64,000 nucleotides of DNA, from positions 2,923,001-2,987,000 of the forward strand of contig WPIO01000032.1 of assembly GCA_009760855.2 (NCBI GenBank), written 5' to 3'. The notes beneath the pieces were generated by a model that saw only the letters and a program-made list of their open reading frames with translations, searched no databases and was not told where the DNA came from. A program made the position numbers and the translations under genes. The DNA is from Cristatella mucedo. Its lineage: Eukaryota; Bryozoa; Phylactolaemata; Cristatellidae. Shown in pieces: positions 1 to 22,447 of this stretch (the stretch's first letter is position 1; every line of letters begins with the position of its first letter).

Positions 1-1236
1 GGCAGTAGGGTTACTTGCCACTCTCTACTACAAACCAGAGCTCGGAGTCGGCCTAGGAGCCAATGGCAGCTATCAAGAGCCAATGCTCCTCCGGATTGAT
101 GAGACGAAAAACCGGCTGGCTTTCAGCCGAGCCGATCGGCAAAGGCCACTTACCCTCTACTGATGGGCCAGCAAGCGAAAAACTATGATGGGCTGCCGCT
201 AAGGGGTTATCGCTTGCTTACCAAAGTAAGCACTAGATTAATGAGTAGTGGCCACAGGCTACAGACTCTGTGGTACACTCTTCTGCTTCAGCGCCTGTAA
301 AGTGCCTAGAACGATATTTAGTTCTGTTAGGGTGTTATACACACATCTTACTATTGCTATTGTTATTACTACTACTATTATTATTATAGTGTCCATCGTG
401 CAAAACTAAGCCTGCAGCTAGCTATGGGTTCGGCGACTACTCATGCTACCTAGAGCACGAAATAGTGGCTCCCACATGGTGTGGCAGCGAAGTGGCAGTT
501 AAGGCTCAGCACGAATGACAACGGAAAATGACAAAAGTCTTGAAGGAAACATTGCCTCCTCTAAGCCTCTGCACTACTGTGGCAGCAAGCATGAGGATAA
601 CAAACGGTTTAAATCGAATCAACAGACCTGATGAATGTTGACCTACTGATTGAAGCTCCACTGAGGCAAATGAGGATGCTCATGGTGAGACTACTAGTTT
701 TTTTTAAAAAGGGCACTCCAGTGGTACATCTGAGAACTCACAAAAGACCTACTGGCTCAAAGAGGCTCTGGCCAGTCAGACATCAACATAGAAAAAGATT
801 TCCAAGATCAGCAGGCCACTGTAATTGCCTGTCGTTGTTTACTAAGAAGCTGTGAAGCAACATATCAACAGATGCTGGCATTTCAATGTCGGTCAAACTT
901 TTAGGGTACGAACACGAATTCAAAAGACATCTACAATACGGGAGCTGCAAAATATTCACATTGCTCTCCCTGACTGGTGTGATCAGCATAGCATGCTGCT
1001 TAACATTACGACGGAGGATTGAAGAGTTTTCTCTGACATGGCACATCGTCGACAGTTTTTGGAAAGTGGTCCATAACCATTAGACAAATGTCTGACGGCA
1101 GTCTAGATATCGAGCTGCATGCAAAATAAAGACACGGGTGAAGCCAGCTACTGCCGGACAGTCACATGCGATAATGGCAGGCCGAGGGCTCCTGAGATCT
1201 TGATATCGAGGCTCTTGCTTAAGCGGTCCGAACCAG
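1..1236. other. 3' flank of beta-1
   Basis: Holds one degraded LINE-A tail (288-392). The remainder has short unconvincing open frames and nothing recognised. An AATAAA near 1125 is on the wrong strand for beta-1. Confidence 0.6.
288..392 (+). mobile_element. LINE-A 3' terminal fragment, degraded
   Basis: GTAAAGTGCCTAGAACGATA, then a TTCTGTTAGGGTGTTATACA-like second arm and an (ATT)n end: the LINE-A terminal hairpin with several mismatches. Confidence 0.75.
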
Positions 1237-10762
<9,526 letters not shown>

Positions 10763-10890
10763 GCTAGCGGCGCCGTAAGATAGCGTATCGGCACTGAGAG
10801 GCACCCCACCCGCCGGCACAGCAGCCAAATGCAAGCAGCAACCCACTCTACGGCGGCGGTTGCCGGTCTGGCTTGACCCCTATGCCCTTT

Positions 10891-10917
10891 CTAAAATAAG
10901 TAGCCAATGAAATTCAT
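10891..10917 (-). other. candidate upstream ORF in the beta-1 5' leader
   Basis: If transcription starts below the TATA box, the leader contains an ATG at 10917 opening an eight-codon frame (MNFIGYLF) that stops at 10891, well before the main ATG. Such uORFs can lower translation of the main frame. This is inference from sequence only. Confidence 0.35.
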
Positions 10918-11001
10918 CCTGTGATCTGTGGGGGCGAGGGGAGGGGAGCCCCTTTCCCAGGTTTGCACTGCCGTGGGGCGTGGCTAGTGGCGCAGCTCAG
11001 C

Positions 11002-11011
11002 TATTTTTATA
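11002..11011 (-). promoter_or_regulatory. TATA box of beta-1
   Basis: The minus strand reads TATAAAAATA about 240 bp upstream of the beta-1 ATG, inside an AGCTAT/ATAGCT inverted repeat. It predicts transcription starting near 10975, just inside a GC-rich block with a CCACGCCCC (KLF/Sp1-type) site. The spacing is inferred; no start-site data are available. Confidence 0.6.
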
Positions 11012-12596
11012 GCTGCGGCCCGGGCCCTACGCTGGTTCCATTGTTTCAAGCTTCGATTTCCCTGCTAAGGGTAGAGACAGCAGCCTAAAGCGTTTTGTCA
11101 AAGGAATTCGCTCATTGTAGAAGTTGCTGGAAAGAGAAAAGCTTTCTGAAAAGAAAAGAAGAAAGCGCGTTAGCATAACCCCGCCCCCCCGCGAACATCT
11201 AACGGGTGCTAGGTACCTACGCATTCAGTAAGTTAACGCAGACGTGGTTTTTAAAAAAGGCCATTCGTCGGGAAATGGATGTAGGCTTCTCGATTTAGTT
11301 TGAACAACCAGTAGCCGTATACGAATAAAATTACGAGAATTTAAATAGACTGAATCACATGATAGTGCATCTCACGTGAACCTGTAAAACCTCCTGCGTG
11401 CTTTTTTGGCCTATACATGATTGAATGGGCGTTACACACCGAAGATCCTGTTGACCAGCGGCCGTGAGTTTTTTTGGCTCTTTCATGATTGCCTAAGCAG
11501 GATACCTAAATTTTTATTAACTCTTGGTTATTGCTTCTCTTGAAGAGAGTTGTAAAGCACCTGCCTAGAGATTTAGTTTCCAAAGGGTGCTATATGAAAG
11601 AGTTATTTCTATTTATTATGAAATCTAGCCGAAATGAAGCACTATTAAATTGTAAAAAACTACCGCCGAGTCACTTTTTTACTCAGCAAGCTAGTCATTT
11701 AGATTTATATCCTTCTATTTGTCGGCTCCTTGATATTAGCAACATTCGCAATCTTAGCATTGTAGAATTCCTCCTACAAAAGTAAAGCTTGTGGGACGCT
11801 TTGTAAGGATACGAAATCAGCCACGATATATTGTCTCTCAGCCGCTATTCAGTTGTAGACTAAGTCATGCATGGACGATCCAGAAGACTTTTTCACGGTC
11901 AATTAAATACCAAACCCTATTTTGAAACGGCTTTTGTTAGCACAGCGAAGCGAAAAAAGTTATCACTTTTGAAAATTCCACGCTTACGCCAGTGTAGAGT
12001 CGAGCCAAGATATTCAATGTAGCTGCAGGTATAACCTGGCAAGGCTCCATTTATTATCGAGCTTTGCAAAGTGCCCTTTTGAATTTCGTGCTCATGCCAT
12101 TGTGTAAGGTAACTCATAGGTTCAATGGAAGTTTTATACAAATTTGTACTGAGTACTTTCTTGTGCTAACAAAGGTTTGTGCGTCATGTAAACGCAAGTT
12201 TGGATGTAAATTTGAAAAGTTGTAGCCAAGTTTTTGAAACTGACTAGAATCAAAAGTAAGTCGTCTGTAGAAGCGCCATCGGTTCAGAGCGTTTGCACAT
12301 TTGAGCAAACTCCATGGTCCGAGAATTTGTTCGTGCTAGCCAGAGCATATACATTCCTACAGTTGTCTATCACAACATATTTTCCTCGTACGCATTTGGT
12401 TAAAGTCTTATCTCGTTATTTCGCCTGCGTTGAACTGCTGTAGCTGATTACTGCTTCAAAAAATTAAAATTGGGTAGAGCATTCGGTTGATGAAATGGTT
12501 CTGGTAAAATTGGGTCGAGCGGTATGCATTGCAGCCCGTGCTTGCTTACATCAGGGGTAAGTAAGGTACCCGAAACAGAATTTTAACCGGTAGAGT
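11012..12596. other. upstream flank of beta-1
   Basis: AT-rich non-coding DNA with short chance frames. No promoter motif beyond the TATA box, and no repeat family recognised. Confidence 0.5.
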
Positions 12597-13660
12597 TAAT
12601 AATAATAATAATAATAATGCACTTTATAAAGCACCCTCAGAGAAATCGATCTCTTTCTAGGCGCTTTACATTTGCTGCAAAGGGAACGCGATTGAATCGT
12701 GAGTAATATCATGTTTGATAAACAACATGAACAACATGCTTAGGGGTGATATGCCCAGGGTCAGCATGCAAGTGTGGTTAGTGGCAGCATGCATAAAGTC
12801 AGCACCCATAAGCCCATGAAGGACGAATCACAGGGACCCAAGAAATGCTGTCCTAAAGCGGTGTGTTTTTAAGTTATTTTTAAATGTGGTCAGGTCAGGG
12901 GATGTTCTGACGCAGGTTGGGAGAGAATTCCAGGCTTTGGGAGCATACGAACTAAATGCACGGTCTCCAAAGGATTTGAGGTGTGAACGAGGTGTTGTAA
13001 ACTGTTGAATTCCGAAAAGCGGGTGGTACGATGCTTGGCCTGGAGGGGGAGTAGATCTGAGAGATAGGCTGGAGCCAAAGAATGAAGAGACCTAAAAGTG
13101 AGCGACAAAACTTTGAAGTCGATCCGTTGCTTGACTGAGAGCCAGCGCAGGTCGGCGAGAAGTGGTGTGATGTGGCAACTGTGACGCTCACGACAGACAA
13201 GCCTATCTGCGGAGTTTTGCACCAGCTGTAATCGCCTTGATTGTACATGCCGGTAGGCCAGCAAGCAGTGAGTTATAGAAGTCGAGACGTGGTGTCACAA
13301 ATGCATGGACCAACTTAGACGTGGTATCCTTATCTAAACAAGCCCGAATTTTAGTGATGTTATGTAGCTGAAAGTAGGCAGACTTGATTGTGGAGCTGAT
13401 GTGGTCGTCTCACGAGAGGTCACTTTGGAACATGACACTTGGATTTCGAGCTGATTCAACAGGAGATTTGCTGGCAGAGCAAATTTTGAGCGACAGCCTT
13501 TAAAGTTTCTGAATCACACTGGGTTTGCCTATAACTAGTAAGTTAGTTTTATCATCGTTTAGTTTTAGAAAATTTGCTGCCATCCATGTGCGGATGTCAT
13601 CAATGCATGCAACAAGTGAGTTGAGAGAATTCGTGGTGCACGAAAGCTGGGAGTTATAAA
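12597..13660 (-). mobile_element. LINE-A copy: reverse-transcriptase C-terminal part plus 3' end
   Basis: Reads on the minus strand. Relics of 'SPVESARN..VMFQSDLS' are followed by HSCHITPLLADLRWLSVKQR, IDFKVLSLTFRSLHSLAPAY and a 3' UTR, ending in the family hairpin and (ATT)n at 12597. This is the post-catalytic region of a CR1/L2-type non-LTR retrotransposon ORF2. Frames are broken by stops and shifts, so it is a dead, 5'-truncated copy. Confidence 0.9.
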
Positions 13661-16600
13661 TCAATTTATATTTTCATTAAAACCTATATAATGTTGAACG
13701 TTAATACATCCCTAAACACAAGCACTAACGTCACTTTTAAGTTACACCTTTTAAGATATTTATGGTACTGCTATGCTAATACAGTTAACACGAATATCTT
13801 GTTGAAAATATCTGAGGAGATAATTTTATTAGTTTGCGTATGTAGCAACACCGTACACTCTCATAGCTGAAAGTGAACGTTGAATCGTGCTCTAAATAAT
13901 TATGAAATAGTAATGAGAAAGTTTTTTATCAACGCTTTATTTAATTGCAAATTTAATCCTGATGAGGAGTATCTCCCAGTAGAATGGATAAAAATTAAGA
14001 GCCTTATCGGAACTGTCATTTTTGGCCTCGTTGGTGAGTCATAGCAGCTGAGCCTTAGCCTAGCTTTACACTTATATTTAATCAAGTTAATCTATAAAAA
14101 TTAAATTTCCATTCGTTGCTAGTGGTTCGATGCTTTTCCCATGATTTTTCGAGGGATTGCTTCACCTACATTTAGGTGATCCCGAGTAGCAATGGCTGGC
14201 CGAGGTCACTCGGCTTGTCAAAAATCTGCTGAGAACTCATTTTTGGTCGTTTTGCTAAAGTTGGCGAAGCTAGTCCAAGCAGGGAAGCTACTAATTCAGC
14301 GCAATAGCTAGGTTACTCATAAGTTTTAGAGACTTTCAGACGGTCTGTGAGTCATCGAGGCTGAGCCTTTGCTAAGCAATGCGCTTGCATGGTATTTAGT
14401 TTTCAAATTGAATATCGTGTACCCGCCAAAAATCGAAGGTAGTGGATGCCTGGACAATTTTTTAACGAAAGATCAGGCACAAAATTGCTATAGTGTCTTC
14501 AGGTAATTTCAGGACAATAAATTAGCTGTTTTATTCTTTTATTGAAAGACCTTAAGATTCAGACACTTTTGCTTTGCTTGCTCTAGTCTGTGCAATTAAG
14601 TGACACAATTCTAATGATACGATATACCATATCCTACTGCTAAATCTGGCATATCTTTTCGAGCCCTACTGTGCTGCTACTTTCATGCTGATCACTTCCT
14701 TAATAGCACTCCTGACTTAGCTATCTTTCTCAATTCTGCTGGCTTTGTGTATCTGCTGCTCTGGTAAGCAGGTCTGTTGTCAAATACTGAGGCTAGGTGG
14801 TCGCATGATGTTTTAAAACTCTTGTGACCTAGGTCGGCACATTTTAAGTGCAACTACTACAGAAATGATCTTTGTGGAGATAGCTTCACATGGGCCAGCA
14901 CTATCTGACAATAATCACATAATCGATCCTGCTTGTGTGCATTTAACAGCAGCCTGGCTATTCAGCTGAAGGACTAGTTCTACACCGGTGTTACTCCATT
15001 TAAATAATGGATAGCTCTTGCATAACCCGACGAGCTTGCATGAAGGAGTTGCTGAAACCTTCCCTGTTGCCTTGAAGTACGTTTCTAACTGATCCTTATG
15101 CCCCTCATCCCCGCCACCGCCTGTGCCCAGCTGAGGTGCTACAATCATTTGCACCTCCTGTCTCGGCTAAGGCTCTGTTGAAGCAGTAGCCTTCTCAGAG
15201 GATGCAGTCATGTCATGGACAGCATATGATGGAAGCCCAACTGTCAGCTAAAGCAACTCTACCTCTTCAATTGCATGAGAGGAATAAACTAGTAGTGTCT
15301 GTGACATCGTTGTGTCGGCTATGCTCCAGGTTGCAACCATTTCTTAATCAAACACGCACAGAGCTGAACTGTTGCATCTCTATCCCTTCATTTGTTCTGT
15401 AAGCCTTTGAGGCCATCTGTTTTCATAAGCATTGTCAGGACTAAGCCAAGGAGAGGGCATACTTTGACCCTTCCAGATGTAGCAAGTCATAAGAAAGTGA
15501 ATGGTGCATATCTGATGGCCAAGCTGCCTAAATATCCTGAGAATGAATCAAGAGAGGCATGGCTCGCTGGCCCCTTTGTTCCAATGCCAATGTCTGCTTC
15601 CAAGTTTCATTTCAACCAAACTTGGCTTAATGGGCCACTAAGGAGACTTTCCAAACGTGACTGTACCCGACCGAGGCTTGTTAAAGGGTGCTAGCAAAAC
15701 AAGATCGTCGTTTGTGCATGTTACCTTATTAAGGGTATTACTGCAGTGCATAGTGAACGGCCTCAGCTATGCACAAGGTGATTGCCCCGACGCTAACTGT
15801 GGCTGGTTTAGCACATGGTGTTATGTCATGTTTCTCAAAATATGGTTCATGCCTTCAAGTTTAGTTGTTTTGAGGTTATTTAGACCTATTTCGGGTCCTT
15901 TTTTAGATCTATTTTGCGTCTTTCATTTGCCTATTGTGCAATCTTTTTACATAAGATGGTGGTGATTTTCGTCAGCCTCGCTGAATGTAAAACCGGTTCA
16001 CAATCTATATAACCCGCACGAGTATTTGTTAGCTATTTTATCTCCTTGTCAGTGCTATAAAGTGTTCCTCATTACCTCATAGCTGAGAAGTGTTTTCGTT
16101 TTAGAGTCTGTAGTTTCAGGAATGTGGTGGCAGATGGGCACGTCTTACAAATTATTGAGGCTTTCTGCAGTTTATGCTGTGCATTTCGATTTTCAGCATT
16201 ATTAATGCCGTGGAGTCTCGTGCAAAAGCCTGCTCTCTCTCTCTCTCTCTCTCACACCACACATGTTCGCGAGAACGTGTGCAATTCTCCAACCTAACCT
16301 TATTTTCTTGTCCATGATCATTTTTTAAGCCAAGTGTTGCCTACTATCAACCGGTAGCTGTCATCAGTCTACTGCTTGAGCATTTTCTTACAGGCTTCGT
16401 TCGTTTATGTCTAGAAAAAATACCAGATTGAAGTTCAAAATTCCTTAGCCTTAATGTTTATTGAAAGCTGTTTATTGCATGCGTTTATGTGTGCGTTATC
16501 ACATCTTGTTGAATGCACTGCTGCAAAATGCCACTCTCACATTCGTTACTAATTTGAGCATCATGCAATCTCTTACTTTTTTTTCTTTGCTTATTGCAAA

Positions 16601-16824
16601 ATATCTTGTCCCGTTCAGTATGAAGATAAGGTTTGACACCAAAACTACACTGCATTCATAGGTCGTGTACATATATTGATTGCAGCTGTAGTGCCTCGAA
16701 TCCCCTGTCCCTTAGCTGTAAGCTTACCTCGAGAGCATGCCATCGTAGCGTGAAACTAAAAACAAGCTACGCAAAAGGACATAGATGATAGTAGACATGA
16801 CATTAGGTACTTACCACTTGATCG
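13661..16824. other. intergenic, no recognised feature
   Basis: About 3.2 kb of moderately AT-rich DNA. Only a short (CT)n tract at 16232-16253 stands out. The open frames here (for example 15392-15694) match nothing I know. Confidence 0.5.
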
Positions 16825-16912
16825 TGCTTCCTTTGAAGCAAATGTAAAGTGCCTAGAAAGAGATTAAGCTCTCCGAGGGTGCCATATAAAATGTGTTAGT
16901 ATTTTTATTTGT
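16825..16912 (+). mobile_element. LINE-A 3' terminal fragment
   Basis: GCAAATGTAAAGTGCCTAGA, then AGAGATTAAGCTCTCCGAGG and a short T/A-rich end: the family hairpin with compensated and uncompensated changes. Confidence 0.8.
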
Positions 16913-17273
16913 TACGCGAGATGAAGCCTGTTGGCCGCCTCACATGCACCGAAAGCCCTTAGGCTTTGAGCACGCTATAGAAAACTTCGCAGTGCAACAC
17001 CTACTTAGTCTATGCGGTTTTTCGGAGTTACAGAGATGGATGAAATTTTGTTATGCATTTGACCATAGCGACCGCACAGTCTTCTGACCGACTCGGTGTG
17101 AAGAATATCTCTCTGCTCCCCAGGAATATGCAGTGGATCAGCCATCGCTAATGCTACTTTTAGAGACCGAATGGACCAACACCCAAGCTCATTATTTTCT
17201 GACCATCCGCTAGTCACTTTATCCTTGAAAAATACATTGAGGCTACTGGTAAGTTTTTCAAGAGGCAAATAAC

Positions 17274-17274
<1 letters not shown>

Positions 17275-17307
<33 letters not shown>

Positions 17308-18262
17308 CATTTGATAAAGCACCCTCAGAGAACTCAATCTCTTTCTAGGCTTTTTACATTTGCTGCAAAGGAAGCACGATCAAATGGTTAGTGTTAGCAT
17401 ATGTGTATCTCCGTCTGTCACTCTACCAGAACCATAAAGACTGTGTGGGTCTTACGCAGGAGAGATGCAGCATGCTCAATAAACAACAAGAATAACATGA
17501 TTAGGGGTAACATGCACAGGGTCAGGATGCAAGTATGGTTAGTAGCAGTGCGAACAGTGTCAGCAAGCATAAGCACATAAAAGACGTATCGCGGGGACCC
17601 ACTACACTCTGTGATAAATACGTGCGATTTTAGTTTCTTTTTAAAAACTCTTCTTTGTGGTCAAGACAGGAGATGTTGTGCCACAAGTCGGGAGTGAGTT
17701 TCAGGCTTTGGGAGCATATGAACTAAAGGCACGATCTCCAAAGGATTTGAGGTTTGTACGAGTTATAGGTAAACAGTTAGATTCCGAAAAGCTGGTGGTA
17801 TGGTGCTTAGCCTAGTGGGAGAGTAGACCTGATAGGTAGGCTGAAGCCAAAGAATGAATGGACCTAAAAGTGAGTGATAGAACATTGATGTCGTTGCCTT
17901 ACTTGACTGGGAGCCAGTGCAGGTCGGCGAGAAGTGGTGTGGTGTCGCAACTGCGACGCTCACGACAGACATGCCAAACTGCAGACTTGTGCACTTGAGC
18001 TGATTTGGTTTTATAACGAAAGGTCACTTTGGAACATGACACCTAGATTTCGTGCAGATTCAACAGGAGATATGCTAACAGAGCCAATTTTGAGCATTAG
18101 CCTTTCCAATTTCTGAACCACACTTTGTTTTCCCATAACTAGTAAATTGGTTTTATCATCATTCAATTTTACAAAGTTCGCTGCCATCCATATGTGGATG
18201 TTATCAATACATGTAGCTAGGGAGTTGAGAGAATTCGACGTGCTGGAGGGCTGGGAGGGATC
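17275..18262 (-). mobile_element. LINE-A copy, internally deleted
   Basis: The minus strand carries 'MAANFVKLNDDKTNLLVMGK' (18.1-18.2 kb) and 'SPVESARNLGVMFQSDLS', then skips to 'PTCTGSQSS'-type relics in shifted frames and a complete 3' UTR, ending with the hairpin and (AAT)n at 17275-17306. About 250 nt around 18.0 kb are missing compared with the copy at 28.95 kb. Confidence 0.88.
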
Positions 18263-18689
18263 AAACCAAAGGTACCGTAGCAACTAACCACTCTCTTCAA
18301 GTTGCCGAAATGTGCACGTACATAGGATATTAATACTAATAGTTAATTCCAAGAACAATGCTTACCTACGTTAGGACTGACGCCTACAAGCCTTGACGGT
18401 AAGAGATTTTCTGCTTGTCATCCTGTAAGTATAACTCTGTTAAACGCCCCTTTGAGACTCTAGACCCTGTTCTCACTACCCTACTTCTACGATGCTTAGA
18501 TCTGCTGCTGCCATGCATAACTAACATAATTAATATGTCCTTAGCCTCAGGTCAGGTTCCTACACCTTTCAAAAAGGTTGTAGTCAGGCCGCAAATTAAG
18601 AAAGCAATGAGAGACCAGGAGGACTTAAGCAGCTCCCCGTCCATTTTCCTGTTTCCCGTTCCGGTCAAAGACACTAGTGTAGTCTGAAT

Positions 18690-18905
18690 TATCGTCGCGA
18701 ACGGCACAGAACACCAGCCGACGAGCAACACCACCAGTTTATTCTCCCTCCACACGGAGTAGGGCGAAGCACAACTCTTCTCGCCCCTCTCGCCCACCGG
18801 AGTCCCCCGACTCCCTTGTCAAAACAAACACTAATAGCACGTCCGGGCTGCTTACCACATCGAGTGTCACAGCCCACTCGTACAGCGATCAGGGGCAGTG
18901 TCATC
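18690..18905. mobile_element. unclassified insertion inside LINE-A
   Basis: About 215 bp of GC-richer sequence that breaks the RT frame between the 'LFPV' and 'LERVVTD' motifs. On the minus strand it has GAGAATAAACTGG, resembling an LTR or 3' processing signal. No clean terminal inverted repeat or target-site duplication was found. Confidence 0.45.
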
Positions 18906-19162
18906 AATTAAATAAAACCATAGCTAGAACGAGTTGTGACAGACTAACTTAACTCTTATATTGAGACGTTGAACCTAGCAAGTAAGTTTCAGTCTGGGTT
19001 CAGGGCTAATCACTCTACAGTCAGCAATACTTAGGGTGTATAACGACCTTCTCATGAATGCAAACTTGGGTAAAGTCTCTCTGCTTGTTCTACTTGAACT
19101 TTCGGCCGCATTTCATAATATTGTTCACGAAGTCCTTCTTGAGTATATTGAATCTCTGGGCA

Positions 19163-19413
19163 TCACTGTAATGTATCTCCTTCTGTAACTCCACAAAGTC
19201 ATAAAGACTATGTGGGTGTTACGCGGGAGAGTTTTGTATAGCGCACTCACAGCCTAAGCGGCTTTCGGTACGCATTCGGTAGCCAACAGACTTCATCTCA
19301 CGCAAAAGAGAAAGTGAGAAGAGCAGTTGATGTTGTGAGTACCATGGAAGTAGCAGCTCAGGACGGTTGTAAAGAATGCGCCACAGCCGGCCGCAGGAGA
19401 TCGGCACTGCGTT
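19163..19413 (-). mobile_element. LINE-B 3' fragment nested in LINE-A
   Basis: Minus-strand LINE-B sequence (C-terminal codons with KSVGYRMRTESRLGC and the 'hydrophobic end plus GGAGATACAT' terminus) sits between GGCATCACTG and CACTGCGTTGCAATGG, which are contiguous in LINE-A. CACTG at both edges may be a short target duplication. Confidence 0.85.
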
Positions 19414-20615
19414 GCAATGGTTCAGTTGATATCTCTGTGAGAGTATCCGGAGGATTAATGTGAACGAACAAAGATCTCTGAGGAACCCTTTAAGTACTGG
19501 GTATCTCATTGCTCTGTGCTCGGTCCGCTTCTTTTCACAGTTTATACTTTCCGTCTTACCAATGTGAGCGCCAAGCACAATCTAGGCCTTCACTTCTATG
19601 CAGATGACACTCAGTTGTACCTTTGCTTTGATCCCTTCCAGCCCTCGAGCACGTTTAATTTTCTACATACCCTCACACCCTTGCTGCAAATATTGATGAC
19701 ATCAGCACATGGGTGACAGTAAAGTTTCTTAAATTAAATGACGACAAAACCAACTTACTAGTTATGGGCAAACCAAGTGTGACTCAGAAACTGGAAAACC
19801 TGACGCTCAAAATCGGTTCCGCCAGCATATCTCCTGTTGAATCTGCACGCAATCTAGTTGTCATGTTCCAAGGTGACCTTTCATTAGACAATTACATTAG
19901 CTTCACATTCTGCCTACTTTCAGCTCCATAACATTGCTAAAATTCGGGCTTGTTTAGATAGGGATACCACATCTAAATTGGTCCATGCATTTGTGACATC
20001 CCGTCCTGATTTCTGCAACTCACTGCTTGCTGGTACAGCTGGTGCAAAACTCTGCAGCTTGGCATGTCAGTCGTGAGCGTCGCAGTTGCCCCTTCACACC
20101 ACTTCTCGCCGACCTACACTGACGCCCAGTCGAGCTACGCATCAAATTTAAGCCTTTATAACTTACTTTTAGGCCCCTTCAATCTATGGCTCCAGCCTAC
20201 CTTTCAGAACTATTCCCTCACCAGGTGAAGAATTGTACAACCCACTGTTCTGACTCGAATCATTCAGACACACCTCCTACGAACCTCAAAACCGTTGAAG
20301 ACCGTGCCTTTAGTTCATGTGCTCCCAAAGCCTGGAACTCACTACCGACAACACGTCACAACATCCCGTGACGTTGCGATATTTAAAAAAAGCTTCAAAC
20401 ACACTTTTATATTGCAGCATTTGGTTGGTCTTTGTGATTCGTTCTTCGTGTGCATGTGCCTGCTTACTTGCTCGTGCCTGTTGTTTGGTGTGATTGCTGC
20501 TTGCGGATGTTACCATCAAATATTCGGTAATGCTTTATATGCAGCATTTGCAAAGTGCCTAGAGAGAGACTCAGCTCGCTGATGGTGCTATACAAATGTT
20601 TTTTACTATTATTAT

Positions 20616-22447
20616 TAAAGGTAGTTGTCTAGAGAATACTTAAATATATTTGTCCAGCAATAGAATATTTGCTTAGTATATCCTTTAGAAAACAACGATT
20701 TTGAAAATGGGATGGGAAGTTTTGAAGATTTTCACCCACGCATGAAAATTGGGAAAACCGTCAAACCCTAACTTAACAAGGAAGCAATATATCTACAAAT
20801 AAAAAAAATACAAATCTCTGAATCATATGTGACTTGCACTCGAACATTTTTAACCTCGGTACATCGAGGTTCATGCTTGCAGCCTGTTTAGGTGCACGTT
20901 CGTCACTTATGAACAGCTGCATTTACAGTATAGCCTTATGCCTTGTAAAAACCCAAAACTCGGCCAAACTTGAAAGATTAACGATTATTTTCAAATTTGA
21001 CTTCAGCTCTGCTTGCACGTCACAGCAGTAGTTAATTTCTGATTTTGGTTGAATAAGTTTTGATATACATTTTCACGATTGCAGAAAAGAGAGGCTCCAG
21101 GAAGTTTGATGACATGCTTGCAGTTAGTTCTAAGATTCTGCTACTCGCTTTCCTGTAGTTGCTCCATAAGAATGAAACGCTATAGTGTCGAAACGCTAAA
21201 ACGTTGAAACACTATATCGATAAAACTATGACGGCTCTATTAATCATTAGCGGTATTTGAATTAAAACCAATAGGAACCGGATGATTCACTTTTACGGCC
21301 GGCTTTGGGACCAGGCGGATGAATTTTGGCTTCGAGGAAGTTATTTACCGGAAAATGCTATGGCGAACGCTATAAATAAATAGCCCACTGACAATCTCGA
21401 ATACATTGCATTCGCAAGGACATGGATTTATTCTAATTAGGTGTTGGCGCTCTTTATTGCCTCTGTGTTCTGTAGCCGTTGGCATCATTTCGACTCGGTA
21501 ACCGTGCTTTTATGCGCCAGCCCAGCAATTGTCATTCGTCTGCCAGCACTGTTAGCGCTGGAGCGCCGCGTTTGTGGCTAAAAAATTTGGGACAGACGTC
21601 ACCACAGCGCATTTGCAGCAATACTGCCTCTCCGCGATTCCAAATCCTCCGCGGTCTGCGGAACAGCAAGGTGCCGGACTAGCAAAGTCCGAGACGAGAA
21701 AGTAGGCAATTTCAAGACCGCATTCGCTTTTTTCAGCTAGCTGGGTCAAAGAATTGACGACGCTCCAATCTTGAGGAACGTAAATGTCATTAAAAATAGA
21801 AGAATGTGGGGCACAGTGACAATTGTATACCATTTTTTATTTGGCATTCTATTGGCTGCTCTAACTTAACTAGAGGATCACTCATTTCGACCTGTGTACA
21901 CTAAATTAATTACAGCTTTGAAATGCGGGGCTTCGCCGAGGCTTGGCCATCGCCATCGATTGCCTCGCTAGTCACTTTAATTGTCAGCTAGGTAAACTTG
22001 GGTCCCAGTCCAACAGCTTTCCTCGTTAACATTACGAATCATAGGTTTCCGACTTGCCCACTTATCAGCTCAGCCATTGCTCACGATACCCTGAAGAGAA
22101 AAGAGACATCCATAGTTCATCGACCTCCAATAGGTAGGCCACGTTTAATTAGCTCCCGTAATAGGGCCCAAGTTGTGAAAGCTGGCAGCGCCGGCTGTAC
22201 GTGTCTTGCCACTACAACCGGAGGCTCTGGCACGGCACGCACACACGGTTTCGCGGTGTGTGGCTTATTGAAATACACTACGTCAGCAGAACTTGGAATG
22301 CGACAGATTATGCTGGAAGCATTTTAAGCAAAAGAAAAGAACGAATAAGTGATGGATGAGAGATATGCTAAGATCTCCTGGTGGCGGACGGTTTCCATAA
22401 CAGTGCAGTCAGGTCCAAAATAGAGTTAGTGCTTGCCTGAACTCCGA
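20616..22447. other. intergenic, no gene
   Basis: AT-rich DNA. The segment 21445-21590 resembles 57080-57240 (see findings). No coding signal recognised. Confidence 0.5.

Larger units (their letters stand above)
18415..20615 (+). mobile_element. LINE-A, longest copy: reverse transcriptase with YADD motif, twice interrupted
   Basis: Covers most of the RT domain in order: an N-terminal LLLPCITNIINMSLASGQVP segment (about 18.5 kb), FQSGFRANHST (18987-19018), a mutated 'LELSAAFHN' (normally LDLSAAFDT), VLGPLLFTVYT (about 19.52 kb), catalytic YADD at 19597-19608, LKLNDDKTNLLVMGK, then the C-terminal region and 3' UTR ending in (ATT)n. Stops and frameshifts make it non-functional. Two foreign blocks split it: 18690-18905 (unknown) and 19163-19413 (LINE-B). 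The family is a CR1/L2-type non-LTR retrotransposon that copies itself by target-primed reverse transcription. The N-terminal endonuclease is absent. Confidence 0.9.

Noticed and set aside
1124-1130. AATAAA as a beta-1 polyadenylation signal
   Set aside because: It is on the plus strand, whereas beta-1 is transcribed from the minus strand.
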